Source of the DNA: Pelodera strongyloides
Lineage: Eukaryota > Nematoda > Chromadorea > Rhabditida > Rhabditidae
DNA length: 64,000 nt
Reading direction: 5' to 3'
Assembly: GCA_036852015.1 (NCBI GenBank)
Contig: JAANDG010000651.1
Span: 1 to 64,000 of the forward strand
Shown: one piece after another, positions 22,426 through 42,085 of the stretch
Layout: the number at the start of each line of letters is the position of its first letter
How positions within the stretch are numbered: the stretch's first letter is position 1
Translations under genes and position numbers: made by a program
The notes under the pieces: model-generated
What the model saw: only the letters and a program-made list of their open reading frames with translations
The model's database searches: none
What the model was told of the DNA's origin: nothing

Positions 22426-25400
22426 ATATAATAGGAGAACATTGGTGTCACTTCTCCTCGGAATAAATGGTACGTTTCTTTTCTGATTTTTTTTTTGTTT
22501 CCCAATGTTGTTTCTGTAGTTCTGTGTGAGTTATGTAGGTTATCTTCTCTCTTCGTTTTTCTCTAACGGTTTTAGTTACTCCTGTTGTTTTCTTAAAGGA
22601 AGAACCTACCCGTATCCCAGCACAATTGTTGCAGCCAGCGTACACTGGCTTTTTTTGTAATGAAGTTGGATACCCGTGGGCAGACCTATGCGGTATCCCT
22701 TTGTAAGGTGATTGTCATCAGGTTAAGTTAAATCTGTAGTCCATGGGCGTGACGTTTTTATGCAAATTCCCTTCCGTTTCGTATTTATAATTTATGTTCA
22801 AAACAAACTACCATGATCCGTGATGTTGACTGTGCGTTGTGCGAAGCGTGTCACTTTACTCAGAATGTTTGTCTATTTGCCTTCGAGCGGGCGCAGCCCC
22901 ATATTGCACAATGGGGACCTGACGATTCCGAAATGTCTTTCCGTTTTTGAATGGTTGATGTGAAAATAAGTCGTCGTTCTTTGTTTTTCTTGCCCCTTCC
23001 TACTTCCTATAACTTGTACGGTACTGTTAATTTATTTCTGCAGTTTTTATGATTCTTTGGCACTCTATAGTCTATAGTTTCGTGAAGTAGACCGGGTTGT
23101 GAATTTTTCCACTCAAAAACAGTGACCTATCCGGTACTTCTAAGAATTTGGATTGGATATAGCAAATAACCAAATATTGAGTTACATATGAACGATACAG
23201 TGGACTTTTTAGGTTTTTTTTCTTTTCATGTGTAGCTCGTCGCTCGACTGTCCCTTGTCGGTCTTCTATTACATTAGAACTTTAGCCTTCAACAGCTGTG
23301 TAATTTTTGCTTAGTATTGTACAATAGTTGTTCTAATTTTTGCGTAGTATTGTACAATGACAATAGTTGTCTATTTGTTCTAGCATATCACCACTTTTCG
23401 TGATTGTCTTATAAAGATGACACGTCTTTTTCAAATTTACGTATCGGCATGTTTCACCCAGGATTGAAATGTGGTCTATGTTCTAAGTCAGCGTTATACG
23501 GTTACACCTTTACCATAGCTTTAAACGTTGAGTTTTTGCTGCGGTGTAACCAAGTGTCATTTCGTTCATTTCGTTTCTGTGTGGCTGTGTGTGTTCGCGT
23601 GAATGTCCTTCTGTGTGTATGTGCATTCGTTTATAGATGGTACTATACGTGAAGGTGAAAACGAGACTAATCGTGTTCGAAATTTGTATTTGGGGCGGTG
23701 TGTCGGTCGCATGCGCGTTTGTGATTCCGTATGTGTGCTCTTGGTGATTTCCCCCTTCTATCTATTGTATCGATTCCAGCCCGAGTATTGTTCCATTATT
23801 ATGATTCGTATTCCTGGGAAGCAAGAGGGTATTGCCTTTTACTTTCGTCTGCTTCACCGTTACATGATGTTACGGGATTATTCTCAGTCCAAGTCCAAAT
23901 TAGAATTAGGTTAAGGGGGGGGGGTGGAGTTTTTCACTCATCCAGGGTGCAGTCAGTTTGGCGATTTGCTAAGAAAATGTTAGTATGTTAGGCATTTCAG
24001 CCCAAAACGTCACCTGTCACCGTCACCGTCACAAGTATAGCTATAGCTTCCGCGTTTAGTGTTTTAGTTTAAAGAAAATCATTAGATCATTCCCCGCTTG
24101 TGCAAATTTGTTTAATGGATATGAAGTCGATTGTTTTCCTCCCTCATAGTATATATTTCAAGAGTTCCTCGTTAATGCACCTGCTTCTGTGTACACGGTA
24201 CGGGCGGGAGATGAGCTGTATGGGCGTATTTTTGATATTTGAACTCTCCAAATTATTGAAATTATATTAGCTTACCTTTGTTGAGTTTATACCCTTTCGT
24301 TTTCTTTTATTCATTCTTTCAACTATTCTGGTGTTATTGTTATTATTTTGATTTTGAGCTAACTAACAATAAGTACAAAAATCCTGTGACTGCGAACTGT
24401 GAGACTGTGACTAATTTTTGGCTGGCTCGACTTTTATTTTATTCGTCTGTTGCTATATTCGTGGCTGCAAGAGGAGTGAGGAGTTCCTTATTCCTTATTC
24501 CCTTATTGTTAATTGAGGCAGTTTTCATATTCGCTACTTGTTCTTCAAGATTATGGTGAGTATGCATTTATTTAATATTACCCGTTATTATAGCCCTAGC
24601 CCAGTTGCCTTTTATGAAGTTACATTCTCGTATCTTGAATACATTTATATGTCACTTTTTGAGTCGAATGTACCCATTCCCCATACCCCTATGGTATGGT
24701 TACCTACCAAGTATGTAGATACATTGTGTGCCGTTTTCATATTCATATCTCTCCCTGCCTCCCTGCTATGTAATAAATATCTTTAGCGGGCGATGTCGAT
24801 ATGTTGCGCTAGCACTAGCTGTTGCTAATTGCTATATATTTTTCCGTACATGGACTGGGAAGTGTAGTGAAACGTTGTCAATGTGTACCAGTGTACTGAC
24901 CAGTTCTCTATCTATGATTCCTTTTCTCTCCATCTGCCTAGTTTATCCTTTCCTCCTGTCCTATTGCCTATTAACTAGTTTGTGGCACATCATTCGATCA
25001 CAAATGAAATCAATTTTTTTTTGTTGCGATGCGCAAAGTAACGCAAATGTACCCAGTACCCATGTACCTGTCGTCTAATTGTAAGATAATCATGTTTCAC
25101 ATATCTTGTAGAGTTAGAAGAGTAGTAATATCTCGTTTTTTTTTTGGTTGGAGTTTTAATAATTTATATAGAGTAATGAATGATATGGCTCGTTGCAACT
25201 TGCAACTGCACGCCAGTAAACTTAAATTTGACTGGGGTTTCTGATCCTTTACCTCGCGCGTGAGAATGTAATGTAATGCGTGCGGGTGTGCGTACTCGTT
25301 GAAGATCAAAGTAAAAATAAATATTTTGCTTTGGCTCTTCGTATTTCGGTCATTGGCGCAGGGCCGCATGCGTTATGTGCGACATCCAAAGTCACCCCCA

Positions 25401-27217
25401 CTGAGTTTCTGTGAATTCAGAGTTGATTTTCTTTTTCATTTCATTACATTCTATTTTATCGCATCTAAAAAAGTATCTCGTTCGTCTCGATGTCTAGCTG
25501 TATTTCTCCTATTTCAGTTCCGTTTCGTTCTCTAATTTATATTTATTCCCCACAGATCCAATCTCCCTTTTCTCTCTCTGGAATTGAAAAGAAAAGTGAA
25601 ATATAGTTGCAATTTCCAATTTGCAGTTAGACTTGATTTCTTGAGCTCAGCCGCTCAGCTCAGTCTCTTCATCTTCCATCTAGTTCATACGGGTTTTTGT
25701 GGAGATGTGGAGTTGTTTCATTGATCTTTTGTCCCAATTTGCTATTTATTAGTGGTTTAGTTATGTTGGTTTAATGGTTTGTTCTTATTTCTTATTATAT
25801 TAAGTCACAGTTAGAGTTAGGCATCCTGGTAAGGTATAATCTAATCCATGTTATTAATGAGCTGATTAGTTATTTTATTCTGTTGCATAGTTGCATATAT
25901 CTACAAACGTGGCGTTATGCCGAATCGAATGAAAGCAAAGATCACGACAATCACAGAGCCCGCTGTGTATTAGTATTATTTGTCATTTGTCCAATTTGTC
26001 GAAAATCGATTTTCCATAAAAGGGTTGGGCACTGTGGGTCATTTCTACATACTTCATAAGTTAAGGGTTTGCTATTTTGCTCTATCCATTAATAGTGTTT
26101 CTCTACACCATTTTATAGGCAAAACAAATGAGGAAAGGCATGTTAATCTTTTTAGGGAGTTGAAAGTTGAATATGTTTTTTTCTTCACTTTTCCACGTTT
26201 CCGGTCATCCTGTGTTATAGTATTGTATTGTATTGAGTACTGTTTTGTCGAGAAATGCAAATGGTGCGTTGTGTGGGTTTACCCTTTAGCATAGTGTGTG
26301 TGTTATAGCTTATAGCTTGGGATTTGAGCTATTGCTATAATACCCGTGAACCCGTGCCTGAACATGAGTGGTTACCTAACACATTCTTATCTGCTTACAT
26401 GCTGGTACGACGCACGTCAGCCGTCAGCTCGTGAACTTTTTCCTAATCTATATATCGTGCGAAACGGCGATAGAGAAGAAGAGAAGTATGTCGGCCGTCG
26501 GCTCCCTATAATGTTACTCGCACGAAAAATAGGTGCATGGTGATTGTGATTGATGCCTACAACGTGTACAGGACGAGAGTGAAATAAAAGGAAAACTATA
26601 ATACAATATACTATTGCAATAAAAAAAAGAGAAGTAATATGGCCCATATTAGAAATATGGGGCCCCGTTTCGACCCCAGTCGCATACGAGGAGTTTTACC
26701 ATGGTGGGGTCTCGTCAGTGCTTCGGAGCACCAGTAAAGGAAACATTAAAATTTCTAATTTAATCTTAAACTTGGCTTGAATTTAAATTTGAAATTGTCT
26801 GATCTTGTATAAATCAAGTGAGACTGTGGAATAGTATGACTTTTTATGGGTTTCTATGGGTATCGTGTCCTGTGTCCTCTGCATATATTGATATTTGTTC
26901 ACTATAATAGTTTACTAATTTACTATATTTTGTGTGGAGTGTGGATAGGATATCTCAAGTCTCCATTTCAAAACTACATGAAATGTGTGAGCTAGGTCTA
27001 TTTCTTATGAATATATACCGATATGCCGAACCAACAACTAGTCCTAGTGACGATGTCGATTGTCTAGCATTTATCAATGGTGCATAGCATAGTCTCTTCT
27101 TACTTCTTGCTAACCTTTTGTTTTATGTTTTGAAATCGTTGAAATATGTGTATTCTAGTATTCAATATTCAATTCAAATCATGATGCAATCTTCTTGTAT
27201 TACAGTCCCAATTCGTG

Positions 27218-33887
<6,670 letters not shown>

Positions 33888-35782
33888 TCAGTTTAACTGG
33901 TGGGTATAAGTCCTCTGAAAAGCTATATATCATTGTCACATAATGTATATCATCTCACACTAGTGATTTGTTGACTCGTAATGGTAGCTTCAGATTTAAA
34001 GGCGTAGGGAACTGTTCTACATTAGAATACCCACAAGTGTGATAAGCTTTTGAAATTGTTGTTTTGATTTTGTGTTTTAAGTAATAAGCTTCACCTTTCC
34101 TTTCTCACTGTTCCGTGATCTAGTCCAGTGTGATAATTTGTTGTGTGACTGTAATTTTACACTTGATAATTAACAGCGGGTGATACAGTAATAATTGAAA
34201 TGGTTTATTTCTGAGCTCTGAGCGTTTAGTTAGAAAATTGTGTTGTGATGGGGTTGCTTTTACTAATTAGGTATTTTTTGGGAAATATGTTTATATGTAC
34301 GATGTTTTCTTTAGGGGTTAATAAAAACTTTTTTTTTGCCTTGGATAAAAAGTTTGCGCATTATTGCATTTAAAGGGTCAGGCCCATTTCGAATGACACC
34401 TATTTTTGATTATTCCATCTGATTCTCCATGTCAATTATAGTACGATACGATATTTTTCTAATTTTCAAGCACGAAATTCACACACTATTCAGCTATTTA
34501 CCATGGCCAGTCATACCCAACTATCTATCGCAGTTGGCACGCCCTTTCGCGCTGATTGGCCGATATCGCAATTGCCACGCCCAATAGAGCATTTTGCCCA
34601 ATTAGCGCGAAGGGGCGTGACAACTGCGATAATAGTTGGGTATGACAAGGTAAATTGCTGAATACTGCGTGAATTTTGCGCTTGAAAATTAGAAAAATAT
34701 CGTATCCTACTATATTTGGCATAAAGAATCGGATGGAATCATCAAAAATATGGGTCATTTGAAATGGGCCTGACCCTTTAAGTGTCGTTTAGCGTGCAGC
34801 GCTCCTGTGACGCATTGCTCGCACAGACAATCGCATAATATAGCAATCGTTTGGCGCACTTTAAGTAATTTGCCGTTGAAATTGGACGCAACGCTTCGTG
34901 CTTTAGGGTTAGGAACAATGTTCGGGTGGCGGATTCGAACACCAAATTTCCATAAAAATAGGAAATAATCAATTATTTAATAGTTGGTATTATGCTTCCG
35001 ATCTTTTGGTTCCTCGTTGAGTATTAAAACCTCGAAGGAAATGAGAAGGTGATTAAACAACACGGCCAGTAATAAAGTTCGGAAATAGAACTTGTGCTAG
35101 TTCGTGATTACATGTATGGGCGGCGTAATTACACACACTAACTCGGCTAACCACCATTTATTATTTTTTTAGCCTCTGTAAAAACAGCTTGTGCTTCATT
35201 AATTGGTTTTTGATAATTTTATGCTGTTATCTAAGAGTTGTACAATAAAACCTCTTTTCACAGTTAGTATTTTTTTGTTCTGAGTTCTGATTTTAGCCTT
35301 ATTGACGAACATTTGGGAGTAGTGACAGAAATAGTCTATGAAAAAGAATAATGTTGCATGACTCATATGGCACACATATGGCGCACTTGCCGCGCATCGT
35401 CCATTCGCACGGCCCTGGTGCATCTTTAGTTCCGCCGTGTTTGCGCGAATTTTCGTCAATGAAATTACCAAGCGTCCCTGAATTCTGCTCCAGGAAAACT
35501 GAGTTGGATTCCCGCTCGTCCAATATCCGAACGTTTCACTCACACTATGCTTTCTTACTTCCTAGCTATGCATATACTATAAGAGAACTACTTTATTGTG
35601 GCACGCTCCAGTGCGTTGGACTGGTTGGACTGGTCTTAGTTAGATTGGTTGATAATCCAGTTTTTTTTCAACCAGGAAAACAATGCGGTAAGACAAATTT
35701 GTTGCCAACACTCTTGGTTGGAATAAAGTAAAGAAGCTCACAACACTCTGAAGAACGACTTTACAGTTAGTTATAAGTCGGC
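33888..35782. other. Intergenic between QPCT and seven-TM receptor; holds family B copy 2
   Basis: Family B copy 2 occupies 34372-34780 with ends AAAGGGTCAGGCCCATTTCG and GAAATGGGCCTGACCCTTT. The rest is AT-rich without coding signal. A TTACAG acceptor at 35761-35766 lies 16 nt before the receptor ATG. Confidence 0.5.
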
Positions 35783-38700
35783 ATGCGCAATGAGAGCTTA
35801 TATAATGGGAATATTTGGTGGATGGATATCTATGCCACTCAACCTGGGACCAAAAACGACTCTGTGATGACAAACTTGCAAAGGTTCATCTTCGGTCTGG
35901 TATTCTTCATCCTATCGGGAATCCTGCTCATTCTACAGATTTTATTTGTCCTGGTTTGTTTTCGTCTGCACTTTTGTTTTTGTTGGTGTTGTGTCCGTCA
36001 GGTCAGGTTCCTAACTGTAAAAGTGGTTAGTATTTGACAACTTGACCAATAAATAAGACATTATTTGTGAAAATGTCTTGATTGGAACGAGATATCCCTT
36101 TAAAATTCTAAGTTCCCTTTAAAATTAAGTAGGAAGTCTATAACTACAGTACGGATTTCCACTATAGCGCAAGACTAAAAAATATGGGTTTACAGTACAG
36201 TACATTTCTTGCGCTAACGCTTTCTTCGTTTTAGACGATAAAACCGAGATGTGGCTATCAGGCAAATTTTGCCTTCGTCTTGCTAGTTTTGTTGGGAGTA
36301 TTAGATGCGTTGCAACTTTCTATGCATTTCCTTTCGGCTTGCCTTTTGATGAGCATGACGAACACCTTTGAATTATTTTACGTACGTTATTTTTTTTGTA
36401 CGCCACCCAAGCTTTTGCGCATTGTCGCAGACCACGATAGGTGCGCCACAAATGCGCCACAAGTCAGCCGCATATGCGCCAACTTTATACACCTTGCGCC
36501 TCCTCACTTCCGCGCAAATTTGGTAGGTCCCTCGCCTGCATTTGGCAGGGGTTGCATCGTGGGTCCTAAGCCTAAGTCTAATTTATCGATACAGGGTTTC
36601 GGCGCGATTCTTCAATCTTGTTGGATTGTCAGCTCCATTGTGACTACTTGTCTACCACTACATCGACTAATTTGGGTCCTATCTCCAACAAAAGCCGATC
36701 GAATTCTTTCCAAGCTTGTATTACAGGTAGGAGAAATACACTCTTTGAAATTCCCTACCTGTCGAAGTTTTTCATCCATTCACCGTAAGATTATAAAACG
36801 AACGTTTTGTTGAAACGTTCGGGGTTATTATGTAAAGGTAACATATCTTATCATCCGTGTTTAGATATATCTCGGAGTAATCGGGGTCTTAGTTGTTTTC
36901 TCTCTGATAGCTCTGTTAACACCCTTTAATGGTGTCATATTTATTCCCGAAGTTCTGTACTGGTACTATATGGGACCCTATGAAGGTACGTTGAACTTTG
37001 CAGTTTGAAGTTTGAAGTCATTTTTACATACACAAAGACGACTTGTTGACATGTGATCTTTTGTTCAAGGAACTGTTCAAACCTACTAATTAAGTATTTT
37101 TCTTGACCTGAGCAATAATTAATTCTCACAACTGTGTGCCAAACAAACGAGTAATTAATTTTGTCAACATTCTCTTAAAATCCACGTGATTATTGGACAA
37201 AGGTTTACGAATATTGTCGTCAACTATTAGCTATTAGTAAGACTAGTGTTTATGGATTCTGCTGTGCGGCAGCTTATTACTAAGTCGCCGCACGAACAAA
37301 AAGAATTGGGGCCACGCTAGAGCATGGCGGCCTAGGTGCACAATAGCAATCAGTAGAGGAAATGTCGCCATTTTTGCGCGGGGATTGCGCGAAGTTACGC
37401 ACATCATTGTTATGCAGAGCGGTAAGTCAGGACGCTTTATTCTCTGGGGGCTTTGTAAATAAAAATCATTATAAACCCAAACTCATTCAAGGATTTGAGT
37501 GGTTATACAACGCATTCCTCGTCTACGATTACTATTCGCAGTTATGTCCACCAGTTATCGGTAGCATTTGCAATGTTATCATTATCATTATATTTATAAA
37601 GAAGGTATTTTCTATTATTTTTTTCTGCTGTTTCGAGTGACAAACAATGACAAGTATCAAGCTGTGGAATGTCAGGTAAAAAAAAACGATTTAATACTTT
37701 CGTAGCCTACACATTTTGATTGAACCAAGTAACCAAAGCGAAACGTGTAAAATATTTTTCAGAGAGCCAAGAAACAAACAATAAAGGATATGTTCGTGGC
37801 TAAGCAGGTACGACTTTCTCTACTGAAAATGACAATGACAGCCCACTGGAGATGAAGTTTTTGCCGTAGTCAGCTCTATACTTTGCAATCCCGCGGACTT
37901 GAGAGTATTTACTCTAATGGGGTTTGCTGAAAATTTACCGTAGCTTGAAACAGCACAAGAATATTTTTTAATTTTCCATATTATATATGCAGTTTTCGTG
38001 CAGAAATACGGTAGTATTGACAGAAACACAAAGGATTTTTGGGATACTTGCAAACCGCATAATAAAATGACTGCATGCAGAATTTCAGGAAACCACTTAA
38101 AAAATTTTTTTACCTGGAACTCTAGGGAGAGGCCCACGAGGAAAAAGTTTACCTCAATTTACTTGCACAGAATGTCCGGAATTTTAGAAATATTACTGTA
38201 AAAACCGCATTTCTTTGCACCTAGAACTCACAGAGTTATTCCCCGGCAAACAGTTCGGCCAGGTACCGTAGTCAGAATCAATTTTTGCGTTTTTAGGGCA
38301 TTACCATATTGGAAACGCTTTTTTATTATCGTAGGAATGTTCTTCATTCGTTTAACCATTATTATGTAGAGAAAGAGTGTTAATTTACGGATATGAACCG
38401 TGAAAACGTATTTTAACGTTGCTGCTTACGGTACCTGGCCGAACTGTTTGCGGGGGAATAACTCTGTGAGTTCTAGGTGCAAAGAAATGTGGTTTTCACA
38501 GTAACATTTCGGAAATTCCGGACATTCTGTGCAAATATATTGAGGAAAGCTTTTTTCTCGTGGGCCTCTTCCTTTAAGATCATTCATTACATGCGCTGTA
38601 TTCTGTATCTGCTATAACGAACTATAACGAGTGATGTGCTTTTGTGCGAACCATAAGCTGGTTTCCCTGACAGCCCTACTCTTTGTACGGTATGTTTTCA

Positions 38701-38875
38701 GACCATTGCCTACCTACTGTACGCATTGGGTGCGTTTATAGTGTGGTCGTATGTGCTTCCTGAATTCTACGGACTTCCATCGGAACAATCAATATATCTT
38801 GATTTCCTATCGAATATAATATGGATTATATATAATGGGTTCAACGCAATCATCTACGTTTCATTTCACAAGTGA
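35783..38875 (+). CDS. Seven-transmembrane serpentine receptor, nematode chemoreceptor type (Srt/Srx-like)
   Basis: Exons 35783-35953, 36002-36025, 36235-36381, 36595-36726, 36865-36985, 37492-37604, 37655-37675, 37763-37807 and 38702-38875 join in phase to 315 aa. Seven hydrophobic helices are visible: IFGLVFFILSGILLILQILF; FAFVLLVLLGVLDAL; GAILQSCWIVSSIVTTCLPL followed by HRLIWVLSPTKA, the intracellular loop after TM3; IYLGVIGVLVVFSLIALL; CPPVIGSICNVIIIIIFI; TIAYLLYALGAFIVWSYVL; and IIWIIYNGFNAIIYVSF before a very short tail. The LxLxRLIxxxSPxxA block is like the LNR motif of Srx/Srt receptors, with His for Asn. The protein probably sits in sensory-neuron cilia, but the ligand is unknown. 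The seven-codon exon at 37655 is the least certain. The last intron carries a family C element. Confidence 0.87.
38126..38577. repeat. Family C inverted-repeat element, copy 2 (receptor intron)
   Basis: AGAGGCCCACGAGGAAAAAG at the left, CTTTTTTCTCGTGGGCCTC at the right, with mirrored TTTACTTGCACAGAATGTCC. Same family as 4164-4518. About 100 bp upstream (37945-38065) has another repeat shared with 53405-53520. Confidence 0.8.
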
Positions 38876-39028
38876 GCGCGTTCTTATTGCGTTCTAGATA
38901 GATACAGGCTCACGGAAAATAAATAGGTTGAAAAACCAAAATACTCAAAGCAATTTTCTAAAAACAATAGCAGAGAAATAAAAATTTTTTTCTAACTATC
39001 CCATAATTACATAGAAGGTGGGGTTGGG

Positions 39029-42000
39029 GTGGTCAGGTTTTACGGTTACTATCCCACAATTCCCCTACAATCCTATGCTCATGGTTCAACGCACCGTAGG
39101 GGTGAAACGGGTAATGCCGGCGAAATGAGCGGGCGTCCTGCGAGAAGATTGGCACCCGCAGGACGTATTGCCAAAACCAACTATGCCAAAGTCAAATCAG
39201 CAAAGACCCCGCGTTCCGTGCGCCGCAAGGCAGGGGTGCTATAGCAATCTCACGGCCGTGGGGAACCATAATTTTTCCTATTTTCATATATCTACGTTTA
39301 ACGCCCGGACGCTGCACAAGGACGCTGATGTAGATCAGTTGATCGGCGAGCTCGATAATGTGAACGCTGGCATCGTTGCTATCCAAGAGACGCGGTCCAA
39401 GGAGAGCAAGTGCAAGACCTGGCACAGTGGCCACCTGTGCTCATTGGAGCCAGAGAGGAGAGGTCGAGGGCTGGCGGTGTGGGCTTCATAGTCCCCCCAG
39501 AATACCTGCCATATGTCAGCGATATGAGAGCAGTCAGCCCGCGTGTGGCGGTCCTTCATGGCGAAGTGAAACGTGTGACATTCACCGTTGTTAAAGTGTA
39601 CGCTCCCACCAGCGAGTATGACGACGAGGTCGTGGAGGAGCTTTATGATGACATTGAGCGAGAACTGACGAACAGTCGTGCACATGTCAAGCTTGTCGTC
39701 GGTGACTTCAACGCGTCCATCGGTCCCAGGGACGATGGGGAGACGTACGTTGGGCACTACGCTGCAGACACCCGTAATGACCGTGGTCAACGGCTAGCAG
39801 ATTTTGCGGAAAGTCAATGCATGTATGTGTTGAACGCCATGTTCCAACAACGAAAGCGTGGCGTAACTTTGGACGTGGCTGAGCCCGCAAGTTGCAAAGA
39901 AACAGCTGGACTATGTCCTTTGCACCGACGCCCATCGGGTCGTTGACTGTAAGCTCGTCGGTAGAAGCTGGTGCGGCTCAAGTTCAGATCACCGCTTGGT
40001 CAAGTCCATCATCAACTTTGGGTCTGTTAAGTTCAGAAGGCGCACCTCCAGGCGTGGAGACGTTGATCCGGGTCTAGCCCGTGCTATAATGAACCAAGTG
40101 GACTGGTCGAGGTACGGTTCACCTCAGTCGTACTCCAAACTGAGCAGGGAATTGGCGAGGGCATCAGCTGAGGCTAGGCCGGCCATTCGTGCTCATCCTA
40201 GAGAAAGACTGACGCCGAAGCCCATTGAATTGATCCGTGAAAGCCGAAAAAGGCTACATCAGGGTCAAAACGTACAGAGCCTCAGCCGCGACCTACGAAA
40301 GATGGTTGAAACAGACTATAAGAGCTTTAACGAGGTTAAAGCTCTCGAAGCGGCCCAGCGTCTTATGTCCATAAAGAAAGTACGCCAACGCTATTCCTTG
40401 CATAAGGAGGCAACTGTGTATGGCCATGATGGACAAAGATGGTACTTTGAAGACCAAGATCCAGGATATTGCCGATATCATCAAAGATTTCTATGGGGAT
40501 CTCTTTGCTTCGAAGAAGCGTGTTCCGAAATCAGGCATTGAAGTGAATGAGGACGTGCCGGAGTTCATGGAGAGCGAGGTTGAACATGCTTTGAAGAGAA
40601 TGCCTAATAACAGGGCTCCTGGCAATGATGGCATTTCCATTGATCTCCTCAAGTACGCTCCGAAGTCCGCTCTATCCGCGGTTTGCAGGTTTTTCAACAA
40701 TATCCTCTCAATGAAAATCGTCCCTGAGAACTGGAAAGGTAGTAACACCATCCTGATCCATAAGAAGCGAAGCAAAGAGGACATAAACAACTATCGTCCA
40801 ATTGCGTTGATTTCACAGCTGTCAAAGCTGTTTTCTCGCGTCATCTTGAACCGAATCCGCAAGTGACTGGAAGAAGGCAATAGACGAGAGCAGGCAGGCT
40901 TTCGAGGCGGGTACTCGACTATTGACCACATTCACACTGTGTGTCAAGTTATCGAGCGGTCTAGGGAGTACAATATACCCCTCTGTATGTTGTTTGTCGA
41001 CTTCAAAAAGGCGTTCGATTCGGTTGAGAAGCAGGCGGTCCTCAATGCTCTGAAACATCACGCAGTGCCAGAAAGCGACTGTCTATGATAGACGAGCTGT
41101 ATAACCAGTGCGCCACGGACATCCAACTCCTTCATACATCAGTTAAGGTGCCCGTTCAGCGCGGAGTCAAACAAGGGCATGTTATTCACCCACTCTGTTT
41201 TCTGCTTCTCTGGAATGTGCTTTAAGAGACGCCAACATGACCGGTGGTTATGACATTGACGGCGAAACACTAAAGTTCTTACTGTTTGCCGACGATGTGT
41301 TTCTTATAGCGAAAGACCCATGTACACTGCAGAAAAACCTAGTTCGAGTAACTGCAGAAAAACTGATTCGAGTAACGTCGCTAATCGGTCTTGAAGCCCA
41401 CCCAGGCAAGACGCAGTGGATGGCTAACGATCATTGTCCAAACGGCGGTGCAGATATACGCTCGAAAAGGTCGGGAAGTATGTCTACCTTGGGCGCGAGG
41501 TTAACCCCAGCAACAGCCTCACCGCCGAACTCTCTCGGCGTAAACAGTCTGGGTGGAAGGCTTTCTGGAAGCTACGAGATGTACTCACCAATGTGAAGCT
41601 GTCAAAAGAAGTGAAAGCCAAGGTGTTTAACACGCATGTGCTGCCAGCAATGACCTATGCTTCCGAAACTTGGTGCACGACAAAGAAAGACGAAGAATCC
41701 TTACTTGTCACCCAGAGAGCCATGGAGCGTAAGATGGTAGGCACGCGCATCCGGGATCGTATGTCAAACGTCACACTTCGAGGAAATTCCGGCGTAGATG
41801 ATATAATTGATAGGATATACAGCTCGAAACATCGATGGGCTGGTCATGTCATTCGTAGAAATGACAATTCTGTGACTCGGGTCACAGAATGGCGTCCCCG
41901 CGATTACAAACGTCCTCAAGGGCGACCGCCAACGAGATGGGCAGACCCGATGGTTAAATCATTTGGACGTGCATGGAATCGCATCGCAAGATGCAGGTCT

Positions 42001-42085
42001 TCATGGCGTAGTTGCGACCTGCGCTGTTGGCGAGCCAACAGCTGATATAACGGTCTTCAAGGTATTCAAGGTATCCCACAATTAC
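39029..42085 (+). mobile_element. Decayed RTE-type non-LTR retrotransposon (APE endonuclease plus reverse transcriptase)
   Basis: The reading frame is broken into pieces but in the correct order. Endonuclease: ISTFNARTLHKDADVDQLIG near 39285, IVAIQETRSKES, VVGDFNASIGPRDD near 39690 and SSDHRLVKS near 39980. Reverse transcriptase: NRAPGNDGISIDLLKYAP near 40610, NNYRPIALISQLSKLFSR, EQAGFRGGYSTIDHI, FVDFKKAFDSVEK near 40995, FLLFADDVFLIA near 41275, then the tail YLGREVNPSNSLTAELSRRK and RWAGHVIRRNDNSVTR. Frameshifts or stops occur near 39480, 39890, 40440, 40864, 41080 and 41430, so it is inactive. The C-terminal block with WAGHVIRR is typical of RTE elements. The 3' end has short GGTATTCAAGGTATCC repeats near 42060, as RTE tails often do. 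Confidence 0.92.

Larger units (their letters stand above)
20796..27217. other. 6.4-kb region between TIM50 and glutaminyl cyclase without a confident gene
   Basis: The plus strand is strongly T-rich with frequent stops in all frames. It contains a perfect inverted-repeat element (21131-21405), an AATAAA near 22138, a candidate Gly-rich terminal exon (22369-22425) with its own AATAAA near 22462, and a short G run near 23914. T-rich plus-strand bias is typical of sense-strand introns or long 3' UTR in nematodes, so a long TIM50 3' end or a leader intron of the next gene are both possible. Confidence 0.4.
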
